From DATJFH01 sp035495815 (lineage in GTDB: Bacteria > Acidobacteriota > Terriglobia > Bryobacterales > Bryobacteraceae), in NCBI GenBank assembly GCA_035495815.1, contig DATJFH010000300.1:1-50226 (forward strand): 50,226 nucleotides of DNA. The letters run 5' to 3'. The notes below the pieces were generated by a model. The model saw nothing but the letters and a program-made list of their open reading frames with translations, made no database searches and was not told the DNA's origin. Both the position numbers and the translations under genes were made by a program. Of this stretch, positions 33,561 to 42,480 are shown piece after piece; the stretch's first letter is position 1, and every line of letters starts with the position of its first letter.

Positions 33561-35072
33561 TCAGACAAATTGAAACGCGAAGAGCCGCGCGCGAGAGAGC
33601 TCCAATCGCAACACGACCGGCTGGCCGGCCAGCGGCGCCAGAGAAGGGATGTTGCGCCAGCGCACAGGATACGCGGGATCGTTTGCGATGATGGCTTCGC
33701 AGTCGCGCAATTCGTACCCGGGGATGGCGGCGCCGCCGGGCCGGCGCAGTTCGACCCGTGCAGTCCCCATGGCGCCGGTGTCGATGTTGATCCGTAACGA
33801 TGAGCCGGAGAACACGATCGGCGGCGTCTCCAGCTCCGCCCCTTGCGCGTCGGCGTCGGCGGAGACGAAACCATCGAGCCTCTGCGAAACGCGCATGAGC
33901 GCGCTCCGCGCCGCACCGGAGGCTCCATGGTCGCCCGCGCCGCCGCTGTAATATTGATAGATTTCGTGACCTCGCCGGATAAAGCCGAGCCCTACGTAGA
34001 CGTTGTGGCTGTCGGCTTCTCCCGGAAGTCCGCGGCCCAGGTAGGAACGCCGGCTGGGGCGCTCGAAATGCGCGCCGTCGCGGCTCACGGCCAGTTGCGA
34101 TTCCAGCACGCCTGCCATCGGTACACGCTCCGAGCCCGGAGGCGCGGTGTGGCGGAATAGCGTGGGGAAAGCGAGGTACACATCCTCCGCCCAGGGATAC
34201 GGCTGCACGTTGGGCGTGTATACGTCGCACCCGGGCGGGTCGAGCTCATCGCACCGCAGCACCGTGGGCAGCTCGCTGCTGATCGCGGGCGGCCATTCCT
34301 CTCCATTCCTGGTAAGGAAGCTCCACAGGTACCTCGGCTTCGATGACGGAGTGTACGGCCACATCCGCAGAATCTGCTCGCGCGGTATCTCCGCTTTGAC
34401 CACCACCCGCAGCGGGTTCCAGCCGCGCAGATAGGCCGCGTACTTCTGCGTGCGCGCATCCCAGAACAGAGTGTTCATCGAATCGGGATGGAATGGCAGC
34501 ACGGGATACTCCTGTTCCCAGTGAATGCCGTCGGGCGACGTCATCACCATCAGGCTGCCGTTGCGGTTCGTGCCCAAGCCGCTGGGCCGCTTGCCTCCGT
34601 AGGATGCCAGCGTTTTGAAGCGCTGCCGCGGCGGCGCGACCGGGTCGAGCATCACGGCGCCTTCGCGAAAGCTGGCAATGACGATGTTGTTGTCGCGAGA
34701 GCCGGCAAAATCGACGATCCCGAGTTTCGGCCTCTCCCAGCGGATGCCGTCGGACGAAGTGGCATAACACAAGCGCCCGCCGCCCTTGCCGGCGAAGCTC
34801 ATGTACCACATCTTCAGCATGCCGCCATCCTCTATCACGGAGAGGTAGGCGCCGATGCGTTCCTTTTCCCACGGCTCCGTGCCCTCCAACACGACGCCCT
34901 CCTTGCGCGGAGGATTCACCGCCAGCGTGACGCCGCGCGACCAGCGGATGAAGCGGCGGTCGATAAACAACTGCTTGCGCGCGCCGACGTCGATGGCGGA
35001 GTCCGACGCATTGGCTCGTCCCGCCGCGACCGTGGCGCCCGCCTGCAGGAGTTGTCTGCGTGTCCAGTTCAT
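33561..35072 (-). CDS. Tat-exported beta-propeller glycosyl-hydrolase-like protein
   Basis: A 503-residue protein with a twin-arginine signal (MNWTRRQLLQAGATVAAGRA). Propeller text: KQLFIDRRFIRWSRGV, GGMLKMWYMSFAG, TSSDGIRWERPKLG, TSPDGIHWEQEYP, TLFWDARTQKYAAYLRGW and VSRDGAHFERPSRR; C-terminal beta-sandwich ending RLFAFQFV. Same architecture as the protein at 25271-26704 and clearly paralogous, but exported by Tat rather than Sec. Such proteins are often annotated as GH32- or GH43-like five-bladed propellers or simply as hypothetical. It begins one base after the receptor's stop and ends two bases before the M20 start, so it is firmly in the operon. The likely role is glycoside processing or binding in the periplasm. 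Confidence 0.78.
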   Translation of the reverse strand: MNWTRRQLLQAGATVAAGRANASDSAIDVGARKQLFIDRRFIRWSRGVTLAVNPPRKEGVVLEGTEPWEKERIGAYLSVIEDGGMLKMWYMSFAGKGGGRLCYATSSDGIRWERPKLGIVDFAGSRDNNIVIASFREGAVMLDPVAPPRQRFKTLASYGGKRPSGLGTNRNGSLMVMTSPDGIHWEQEYPVLPFHPDSMNTLFWDARTQKYAAYLRGWNPLRVVVKAEIPREQILRMWPYTPSSKPRYLWSFLTRNGEEWPPAISSELPTVLRCDELDPPGCDVYTPNVQPYPWAEDVYLAFPTLFRHTAPPGSERVPMAGVLESQLAVSRDGAHFERPSRRSYLGRGLPGEADSHNVYVGLGFIRRGHEIYQYYSGGAGDHGASGAARSALMRVSQRLDGFVSADADAQGAELETPPIVFSGSSLRINIDTGAMGTARVELRRPGGAAIPGYELRDCEAIIANDPAYPVRWRNIPSLAPLAGQPVVLRLELSRARLFAFQFV

Positions 35073-35073
35073 A

Positions 35074-38000
35074 TCAGAAGATCAGCTTCAGTCCCAACTG
35101 CACGGCCCGCGGGCTGGATGCCGAAGTGCTAGTGCCGAACGCGGCGTTGGCTGGGTTGGTGTTCACGCCGGTGCTGAAGAAATGCTGGTTGAAGGCGTTA
35201 TACGCTTCGGCGCGGAATTGCAGGCTGAAACGCTCTCCCAGGGAGTTGTTTTTGATGATGGAGAAGTCGGTGTTGGTTTCACGATTCGTGCGGATGCCGG
35301 CGAGCGCGCTGGGGAACGTACGCAGGTTGGAGACAAGCTGCTTGCGCGAGTCCGTCTCAAAGCCGGCGCCGGTGTTGAACATGCGCTCGGGACGCTGGCT
35401 GTCCACCGCAATATCCTTGATGTTGCCGCGAAACAGAATGTTGCCCCACCCCAGCGGGACGCCGCTCTGCACGAAGCTGATGGCTTGCGCCTGCCATCCG
35501 CTGATGGCGTAGCGGACCACTCCGTTCCATCCCGCTCCGAAGCGGCGGCCCTTGCCGAACGGCAATTCATACAGCGCGATGAAGCGGAAGATATGCGGGC
35601 GGTCCGCGATGGAGATGGCCTTCTCGGTCACAGGGTCGCCTTCGTTGAGGAAGCTCAGCCCGTCCATCGTCTTGGAAAATGTGTACGAACTTTGAATGGT
35701 AAGGCCGTTACTCAGACTGCGCTCCAGTTCCACCTGCAGCGCGTGGTAGGTGCTCCAGCCCTGGTTGTTATAGAAACTGATATTGGCGAACTCCGGGTAA
35801 GGCCGCAGCAATTGCGACCGCGCAATGGTTCGCGACGTCCCGATGGCGCCGCCCACATTGTTGATGCCGAAGAAGGGATTCGCCACCAGCCCGGTGAGGC
35901 GGTTGTTGTTGTTGTCATCGCGCTCGGGCGACGTGCTGAGCTGGCTGTTGGGCAGCGCATTGAGATTGCGCGTCACCGGCATCTTGACTGTATGATTGCC
36001 GACGTAGCGCGCCTCCAACTTCCATACCGACGCGAGCCGTTGCTGCACGGACAACAGCCATCGCTGGTTGTAGGCGTTGGGATTGTCCCCATATGGCCGC
36101 AGGTTCAACGCCTGGCCGACAAAAGTGGAAATGCCCAGCGCCGATCCGGTGGGCTTGTCAAGCCCGCCGGGGAAAGGATTGTCCAGCGTGCGGGTGAAGG
36201 TCAGCCCGTTGTCGGACGAAGCGAAAGCGAGCGAGTTCACATCGAAGCCGGGCACCCCGCCTTCATTGGCGAAAAATCGCTGGCCGTAGGGGATGTAGTA
36301 GAGCCCGTAGCCCGCCCGCACAACCGTATTGGAGGCGGGTTGAAACGCCAACCCGATGCGTGGCGCAAAGTTGTTGCCGTCCGTCTTGTAGATTTGGCGG
36401 GACGCGCCGTTGACGCCGGCGAAGATCACGCCGCCCCGCACCTGAAAGGCGCTGGGGGGAATTTCCGCGATCGGCGCCCCGGCTGCATAAGCGGCTTTGG
36501 CGGCCCCTGCCGCCGGGTTGTCTACGGTGGAGTCGAATCCGGCCAGCGCACGGTTGAAGCGCTCGGTGGGCGGGCCTTCGCGCTCATACCGCAATCCGAT
36601 ATTGACGGTGAGCCGCGGAGTCACTTTCCAATCGTCCTGGAAGTAGATGCCCTGGTACGTGGACAGGTTCGCCGCCTTGGACGGCTGCGAAACCTGCGCC
36701 TGGCTGAAGCGTCCCAACAGGAAATCCGACATGCCCGCGCCCAGCGGCGGCGCCGGCGAGTTGTCCAGCGGTCCGTTGCTGTACACGCCGCTGAAGGTCA
36801 GCCGCACGATGTCTTCGCTGCCGCGATTCTCCAGATACCAGCGCGCTTCGGCTCCGAATTTCAGGCCGTGGTTGCGATAAATCTTGGTAAAGTGCGCCGC
36901 GCCGCTGCGGATCTCCGAGATCTCTTTCACACCGGCGGAATTATTCAGGCCGGCAAAGCCGGTGATATTGACCACGGGCAGTCCGGTGCGCGAAGTATCC
37001 AGCAGGCTGGAGAACGCGCCCAGCCCGTACGCCCCGTAGGGCAGCCCCAGGCCGTTGGACGTGTTGTCCCAATGGAAGCGCATTTCGGACGCGCGGAAGT
37101 CGGCGATGAGGCTGGGGCTGATGGTCCACACATCGCTGAGCGCGGCGTCGCGGTTTCTCCCCGCCAGATTGATGCCCGGAATGTCGGTGCGCCCGAAGAG
37201 CGTGTCGAACGGAATCCCCGTGTCGGAGGAGATCACGCGGCCGAAGAGCCGGTGCGCCGCGCCCAGATTCTGATCCACGCGCAGAGTGGACGACCAATAC
37301 GTGCGCGGCAATGGAGCGTTGTTATAGCTGAAGTTCAATTGTCCGTCCGCGGTGCCCGGGAGATTCGGCGTTGGCCACAGCGGCTGCAGCGCCTTGGCGG
37401 CAGCGTTGATGCGGCTGGCGGGAATGACGTTGCCGGCGAAGGGCTGACGCTGGATGCGCCCGTTGGCCGCCGCCTGCGCGGTGTTCGGGTCATACACCTG
37501 ATATTGCGTTCCGAGCTTCAACAGACTGCTGAAGTCGCCGCCGAATTCAGCCGGCGTGGGAACGGTGATGAAGGTCGGCGGATTTGGACTGAGGGAACTC
37601 CACTTCTCGAGGCCGTAGTAAAAAAACGTCCGGTTCCTGCCGTTGTAAACCTTGGGAAGGTACACCGGCCCACCGCCCTGGAAACCCCAGCGTCGATAGG
37701 TGAAGTCCGGACGCGGCACTCCACCGCGGTTGCCGCTCCACGAGTTGGCGTTCCACGACGGATTGCGGAAGAAGCCGACCGCGCCTCCGTGCCACGCGTT
37801 CGTGCCCGCTTTCAGTACCAGGTCAACTGTGGCGCCGCCGCTGTGGCCCACGCTCGCATCGAATGTGGCCGTCTGTACGCGAACTTCCTGCACCACCTCG
37901 GAACTGGGGTTGAAGGACGAGCCTCCGCCGGGAAGGCTGTTGCCCCGCTGGGTGTTGGGCGTGCCGTCGAGCGTGTATTCGGTAGTGCCCTGCGGCGAGC

Positions 38001-38559
38001 CGTTGAAGCGGGTTTGCGAGGTGCCCTGCCGTTGCAGCGGCTGCACGTCTTCGCCCGACCCCCCGCGTCCGATCGCCGAGGCCGAGTCGGCGCCCGGCAT
38101 CATGAGAAAAAGATACGTCGCGTGCCCCTGCCCGATCGGCAGATCCTGCACCTTGCGCTCGCCGATCACGGTATTGACGTCGGCGCCGGCGGTGTCGAGC
38201 AGTTGCTTCTCCGCCGTCACCGTCACCGACTCACGCACTTCACCTACTTCGAAGCGCAGGTTGATCTCCACGCTGCGGCCGCTGGCCAGCGCCACGCCGT
38301 CCACCACCGCCATCTTGAAGCCGGCGCGGCCGGCCTCGATGCGGTAGGTCTCCGGTAACAGCCCCGGTACCTCGTAATTGCCGTTCACATTGGTGACGGT
38401 GCTCCGTACGCTGTTGGTGGCCTTCTGAATCACCCGCACTTCAGCGCCGCCCACGGCTGCGCCGGAGGAATCGGTGACCTGGCCGAGGATGATGGAACGG
38501 TGCGCCTGCGCCCATGCGGACGAAGCGAAGACCAGGCTGACCAGGAAACGGTATGGCAT
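35074..38559 (-). CDS. Oar-like TonB-dependent receptor (second of a tandem pair)
   Basis: About 1161 residues from ATG 38559, chosen because the signal peptide (MPYRFLVSLVFASSAWA, before QAH) begins there; GTG 38574 would add five residues. Carboxypeptidase-regulatory-like domain at about 20-105 (GQVTDSSGAAVGGAEV), plug with a Gly/Ser-rich segment (GRGGSGEDVQPLQRQG) and GHSGGATVDLVLKAGTNAWHG. In this copy the plug text departs from the usual AEFG/GGIVNVVTKSG form, so it may belong to a different ligand class from its neighbours. The barrel ends LGLKLIF. It is 55 bases downstream of the other tandem receptor and one base before the propeller gene. Outer-membrane import or binding of the locus substrate is the likely role. 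Confidence 0.88.
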   Translation of the reverse strand: MPYRFLVSLVFASSAWAQAHRSIILGQVTDSSGAAVGGAEVRVIQKATNSVRSTVTNVNGNYEVPGLLPETYRIEAGRAGFKMAVVDGVALASGRSVEINLRFEVGEVRESVTVTAEKQLLDTAGADVNTVIGERKVQDLPIGQGHATYLFLMMPGADSASAIGRGGSGEDVQPLQRQGTSQTRFNGSPQGTTEYTLDGTPNTQRGNSLPGGGSSFNPSSEVVQEVRVQTATFDASVGHSGGATVDLVLKAGTNAWHGGAVGFFRNPSWNANSWSGNRGGVPRPDFTYRRWGFQGGGPVYLPKVYNGRNRTFFYYGLEKWSSLSPNPPTFITVPTPAEFGGDFSSLLKLGTQYQVYDPNTAQAAANGRIQRQPFAGNVIPASRINAAAKALQPLWPTPNLPGTADGQLNFSYNNAPLPRTYWSSTLRVDQNLGAAHRLFGRVISSDTGIPFDTLFGRTDIPGINLAGRNRDAALSDVWTISPSLIADFRASEMRFHWDNTSNGLGLPYGAYGLGAFSSLLDTSRTGLPVVNITGFAGLNNSAGVKEISEIRSGAAHFTKIYRNHGLKFGAEARWYLENRGSEDIVRLTFSGVYSNGPLDNSPAPPLGAGMSDFLLGRFSQAQVSQPSKAANLSTYQGIYFQDDWKVTPRLTVNIGLRYEREGPPTERFNRALAGFDSTVDNPAAGAAKAAYAAGAPIAEIPPSAFQVRGGVIFAGVNGASRQIYKTDGNNFAPRIGLAFQPASNTVVRAGYGLYYIPYGQRFFANEGGVPGFDVNSLAFASSDNGLTFTRTLDNPFPGGLDKPTGSALGISTFVGQALNLRPYGDNPNAYNQRWLLSVQQRLASVWKLEARYVGNHTVKMPVTRNLNALPNSQLSTSPERDDNNNNRLTGLVANPFFGINNVGGAIGTSRTIARSQLLRPYPEFANISFYNNQGWSTYHALQVELERSLSNGLTIQSSYTFSKTMDGLSFLNEGDPVTEKAISIADRPHIFRFIALYELPFGKGRRFGAGWNGVVRYAISGWQAQAISFVQSGVPLGWGNILFRGNIKDIAVDSQRPERMFNTGAGFETDSRKQLVSNLRTFPSALAGIRTNRETNTDFSIIKNNSLGERFSLQFRAEAYNAFNQHFFSTGVNTNPANAAFGTSTSASSPRAVQLGLKLIF

Positions 38560-38580
38560 CGCTATGTACCCCACTCTTGA

Positions 38581-38634
38581 ACCATCGGACCTTTGCTTAC
38601 CATTGGACCTTTGCCTACCATTGAACCTTGGCCG
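38581..38634. repeat. Three tandem 18-base repeats between two receptor genes
   Basis: Units at 38581-38598, 38599-38616 and 38617-38634, consensus ACCATTGGACCTTTGCCT; units 1 and 2 differ at two positions and unit 3 at three. Unit 3 lies inside the last codons of the upstream receptor (its stop is at 38615-38617), so the coding end appears to have been copied twice into the spacer. Confidence 0.75.
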
Positions 38635-41600
38635 ACACCTGCATCTGGCGGCCTCCGTTGGAACTCGAGATGACGCCGAAATCGTTATTGCCCAGCCTGG
38701 ACCCGGGTAGATTGAAGTACGGCGTGTTGGTCAGGTTGTATGCCTCGCCTCGGAGGATTGAGCTGAACCGCTCGCTAATGCGAATCCGCTTTGAAAGCGC
38801 GAGATTATAATTGCGCCGGCCCGGGGCGCGTGTGTCGGGCAGCGCGCGGCCGGTGTTGCCGAAGGTGTACGTATCGGGCACCGTAAAGACCGAGGGGTCG
38901 AAGAACCTCGTCAGCCGGTCCTGCACCGGGCCCTGGAGCGTGGCCGACTTGCCGATGTTGTTCGGGCGCTGTACCGCAGAGAAGACGCCGCTGTTGCCTA
39001 TGGAACTCAGCCACAGCGGATAGCCGGTCTGGAATGACGCGGTCCCGCTCAGACTCCAGCCTCCACGCAAGCGGCCGCGGCCGAGCGGCAGTTCCCAGGA
39101 GTGGTTGAACGAGAGCCGCTGTGAGACGTCCTGCTGCGAGAGCGATTTCTCCGCCCGCAGGTCGTACTGATTCTGAATCGGCGGCTGCAGCCCGGTGATA
39201 TTGATTACGCGTCCCGCGCCGTTATCGATGGTCTTCGCGGTGGTGTAAGCCAGAATCACGCTGATCCCGTGCGAGTACCGCTTCTGCGCCGTCAGGTTCA
39301 ACCCGTGATACACCGAGTAACCGGCCGTCTGAATGAAAGTGGAGATGTTGCCGTACTGAGGATACGGCCGCAAGAGTTGTCCTTGGGTCACGGTCGGCAG
39401 CGAGAAGGTACCGGTAGAAACCAGCCCGAGGAAAGGGTTCGGCGTCTGCCGGTTGAGCCCCGTCTTGAGCGACTGGTACTGCGGGTCGAGCTGATTGAAC
39501 TGCACCGCGATGGGCAGGCGGATGCCGCGGCTCCCCATGTACGCCGCCTCCAGCATCCATCCGCCCTTCAGCCCTTGCTGGATGCTGAAGTTCCATTGCT
39601 GCATGTAAGTATTGTTGCGGGAGTTGCGGTCCGTGATCGTGATGGCCTGCCCGAGCAGGCGTTTGTCGGCCTCTTTGCTCGAGCGCACGAAAATGCCGGA
39701 GGGGTACGGATTGCTGATCGGATAGAGCGGCGTCACACCGTCCGTGCTCGACACCCACGTGGTGGTCAGCTCCTCGCCGGAAGCGCCGAAGTTGCGAGAG
39801 TTCGGGTAGCCGATGCGCGGGCTGAACACGATTCCGTACGCGGCGCGAATCGCGGTCGCCTGCCTCAGCCGGTATGCCAGCCCCAGTTGCGGCGCGAAGT
39901 TGCGATTTTCCGCTTCGAACTGGCCCCGCGGAATTCCCTCCCGCCCCGCCTGCGTAAGCACTCCCTTCAGGTTCGGCAGCCCTGCCACCTGCACCGGAAA
40001 CGCGCGGTTGAAATCGAAATTGGCGAACCGGTCATAGCGCTCCGTACGCGGCGCCTCATAGTCCCAGCGGAGCCCCGCATTGACGGTGAGCCTCCCCAAC
40101 CGGATGTCGTCCTGCACGTAAATTCCGTAGTAGGAGTTGCGGATGGCGAATGCCGGTGTGTATTGAATCGTGCCCGTACCGTAGCCGGTGAGGAACGACG
40201 CGAAACCGTCGCCCGAACCTCTCGCAGCCCGGGTCGGGTCGGGTCCTTGCGTGAACGCCGACGAGAACGTGTAATTGCCCGCCGCAGCCGACGCGTTGAA
40301 CGGGTTTTGGTTGTAAACGCGAAAGTCCGCGCCCGCCTTGATGGTGTGGCGACCCTTGATCTGGGTGAAGTCGCCCACCCAGTTGAAGATGTCGTTGCTC
40401 ACTCGCCGCGGAGGAGCCGTGCCGATCGGATCGTAATTGTCGAACCCGATTTGCGGGAACATCTCCACCTGCGCGTTGGCCGAGACGTTCGGCGCGAACC
40501 CCAGTTCGTTCATCTTGATCTGGCCCAGGAACGTCGGGTGCGTATTCTGAATCTTGCGCGTCAGCCCAAAACGGTAATTGAGCAGCCTGGTAGGGCTCAA
40601 CACGTAGGTACCGTTGATTACCGCGTTGACATAGGCTTGCACCTGATCGTCGCCGCCTGTGTCCGCCCACGTGCCGAAAATCGCCGGGCTGGCGATGCGG
40701 GTCACCGTCCGCGTTCCTCGTCCGAAGAAGCTGTGCCGGTCGGAGAAACGGTGGTCAATCCGCAGCGACCCCTGGTCGCTGGCCACGTCGTTCTGATTGG
40801 CGAAGGCCCAGTTGTTCAGATGCGATGGCCCGTCGCCAGGCCGGTTGGGCAGCGGGATATAGGTTGCCATCTTCGCCGCCGCCTTGTCGATGCGGTCCTG
40901 TGGAATGCGGTTGCCCGCGAATGGCGATCGCGTGTAAGTCCGGCCGTCGGCCGCAAGCTGGGTGGTGAACGGATCGTAGATGGCGATCGCGCGCCCATCC
41001 GAGGTGAACGTCTGGGAAAAGTCGCCGGTTCGCTGCTGCGCCGTGGGAAACGTGAAGGTCCCGCCGCCGCCGTTGACGTGGTTGCGGCTGCCCTGGTACT
41101 CGGCGAAGAAGAAACTGCGGTTGCGGCGAATCGGCCCGCCAGCGACGCCGCCGAACATCTGGAACTTATACTCGCCCAGCCCTTGCCCGCGCGCGTTGGC
41201 GAAAAAATCATTGGCCTGCAGCGAGTCGTTGCGGAAGTATTCCCAACCGCTGCCGTGGAACTCGTTGGAGCCGCCCTTGGTGATGACGTTGACCGTGCCG
41301 CCGCCCGTGCGCCCGTACTGCGCGCCGGCATTGCCCGTCGCCACTTTCACTTCCTGCGTGGATTCCGGCGTCGGCGTGATGGCGTGATTGTTATTCTGCG
41401 GCAGCATCACCGTGATACCGTCGATCAGGTACTCGTTGGTGCGGTAGCGTCCGCCGCCGATCGAAATATCCGAGCTGTCGAAACCGCCCTCGGCGACGTA
41501 CCGTCCCTCGCCGGTCGGATTCACCATCACACCCGCAACCAATCCCGCCAGTTCGAAGACGTTTCGGCCGGCGGCAGGCATCTCCTGCACCGTCAGGGAG

Positions 41601-42019
41601 GACACTACCTGCCCCAGCGATGAGGACTCCGATTGCACCGGCGGCGCTTTGTCTACCACCGACACCGACGTCGTCAGGTCACCCACTTCCAGCGTGAAGT
41701 CGAGGCGGTTGCGCTCGTCCACCTGCACTTCCGCACGCGGCCGCTCCGCGGTCTTGAACCCCTGCAGCCGGACGTGCACCGAGTAGGCGCCCGGCTTGAG
41801 CAGCGGGAATTCGTAATAACCCGATTCGTCGGTGGCAGTGCGCGAGGCCTGGTTGGTGTCGATATTGGTGGCGACCACTTCCGCGCCTGCCACCCGCTGA
41901 CCGGAGGAGTCGCGCACCGTCCCCAGAATGGCGCCGAAGATGTTTTGCGCCGCTGCCGGCGAAGCGGCCAGCAGCAATGTCATAGCGCCGGCCGCCGCCC
42001 GCGCGAGGTTCCTCGTCAT
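38615..42019 (-). CDS. Oar-like TonB-dependent receptor (first gene of the nine-gene cluster)
   Basis: About 1134 residues from ATG 42019, set by a strong GGAGGGGG Shine-Dalgarno just upstream (reverse strand, 42022-42029) and the signal peptide (MTRNLARAAAGAMTLLLAA, before SPAAAQN); an in-frame start at 42070 would add 17 unlikely residues. Regulatory-like domain at about 28-110 (GTVRDSSGQRVAGAEVVA), plug with EMPAAGRNVFELAGLVAG, EYLIDGITVM and AQYGRTGGGTVNVITKGGS, barrel start GEYKFQMFGGVAGGPIRRN, last strand VSAKVQW. It heads the long minus-strand cluster, so the main promoter should lie in 42020-42480. The plug differs from that of the adjacent receptor at 35074-38559; the pair may form a heteromeric or two-ligand uptake system (inference). 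Confidence 0.9.
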   Translation of the reverse strand: MTRNLARAAAGAMTLLLAASPAAAQNIFGAILGTVRDSSGQRVAGAEVVATNIDTNQASRTATDESGYYEFPLLKPGAYSVHVRLQGFKTAERPRAEVQVDERNRLDFTLEVGDLTTSVSVVDKAPPVQSESSSLGQVVSSLTVQEMPAAGRNVFELAGLVAGVMVNPTGEGRYVAEGGFDSSDISIGGGRYRTNEYLIDGITVMLPQNNNHAITPTPESTQEVKVATGNAGAQYGRTGGGTVNVITKGGSNEFHGSGWEYFRNDSLQANDFFANARGQGLGEYKFQMFGGVAGGPIRRNRSFFFAEYQGSRNHVNGGGGTFTFPTAQQRTGDFSQTFTSDGRAIAIYDPFTTQLAADGRTYTRSPFAGNRIPQDRIDKAAAKMATYIPLPNRPGDGPSHLNNWAFANQNDVASDQGSLRIDHRFSDRHSFFGRGTRTVTRIASPAIFGTWADTGGDDQVQAYVNAVINGTYVLSPTRLLNYRFGLTRKIQNTHPTFLGQIKMNELGFAPNVSANAQVEMFPQIGFDNYDPIGTAPPRRVSNDIFNWVGDFTQIKGRHTIKAGADFRVYNQNPFNASAAAGNYTFSSAFTQGPDPTRAARGSGDGFASFLTGYGTGTIQYTPAFAIRNSYYGIYVQDDIRLGRLTVNAGLRWDYEAPRTERYDRFANFDFNRAFPVQVAGLPNLKGVLTQAGREGIPRGQFEAENRNFAPQLGLAYRLRQATAIRAAYGIVFSPRIGYPNSRNFGASGEELTTTWVSSTDGVTPLYPISNPYPSGIFVRSSKEADKRLLGQAITITDRNSRNNTYMQQWNFSIQQGLKGGWMLEAAYMGSRGIRLPIAVQFNQLDPQYQSLKTGLNRQTPNPFLGLVSTGTFSLPTVTQGQLLRPYPQYGNISTFIQTAGYSVYHGLNLTAQKRYSHGISVILAYTTAKTIDNGAGRVINITGLQPPIQNQYDLRAEKSLSQQDVSQRLSFNHSWELPLGRGRLRGGWSLSGTASFQTGYPLWLSSIGNSGVFSAVQRPNNIGKSATLQGPVQDRLTRFFDPSVFTVPDTYTFGNTGRALPDTRAPGRRNYNLALSKRIRISERFSSILRGEAYNLTNTPYFNLPGSRLGNNDFGVISSSNGGRQMQVSAKVQW

Positions 42020-42480
42020 AACCCCCTCCACTTCCGTCCTGAAATATCCGCCAACTGACTTGGCCGGCACGGGCCGCGCCTATCGCCGGCCCCCGCCTGA
42101 CCCCTTCGAGCTATGCGCACATCTCGCCCAGCCTTCTGTTCGTAGTTCCCCATGCCGCGCCAGCCGGGAGCAGGCCGGCCGCACCGGTCGGTGAGACCGC
42201 CACCGGCAGATCGATGCCGCCCTACCCGGCGCCGGCCGATTGTGTCAGAACAGTTTATGAGAACCACTCGAGCCCTGTCAATAACGATTATCGATTCTCC
42301 GCTGCTTCCGATCGGTCCCGCGGACCGAACTTACGAGCAGGCGCCCATGATTCGGCTTTGACGGCATACATCGGAGCTGGATTGACGAGAGATGCAATAA
42401 AACATCGACTTGACAAGCAGGCTGGCTTGACGCCATGACCGAGCGGCGATAGCATCTTTGTAGCGAAAGGGGGTAGTTCG
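42020..42480. other. Divergent control region between the nine-gene cluster and the fifth receptor
   Basis: About 460 bases without a gene. Near the middle is an AT-rich palindrome, CGAT-T-ATCG at 42285-42293, a candidate operator for the FadR-type regulator of the cluster. Several TTGAC words occur between 42355 and 42432, and one is a clear -35 for the plus-strand receptor. A minus-strand promoter for the cluster must be here but was not pinned down. Confidence 0.5.
42427..42455 (+). promoter_or_regulatory. Sigma-70 promoter TTGACG-N17-TAGCAT
   Basis: -35 TTGACG at 42427-42432, exactly 17 bases, -10 TAGCAT at 42450-42455; transcription would begin near 42462. The best textbook promoter in the window. 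It leaves a leader of about 20 bases holding the AAAGGGGG Shine-Dalgarno at 42466-42473. Confidence 0.65.

Noticed and set aside
33559..34230. N-terminal extension of the M20 peptidase frame
   Set aside because: These 224 codons are an out-of-frame reading of the propeller gene at 33561-35072; the real M20 start is ATG 33558.
34855..38358. Plus-strand open frame of 1167 codons opposite a receptor gene
   Set aside because: Antisense mirror of the receptor at 35074-38559, caused by high GC and third-position bias. The protein is Arg/Ala/Val-rich without domains, and the other strand encodes a clear receptor.
38581..38634. CRISPR-like array
   Set aside because: Only three 18-base units directly abutting without spacers; this is a plain tandem repeat.
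39269..41623. Plus-strand open frame of 784 codons
   Set aside because: Antisense shadow of the receptor at 38615-42019, with no domain or signal peptide.
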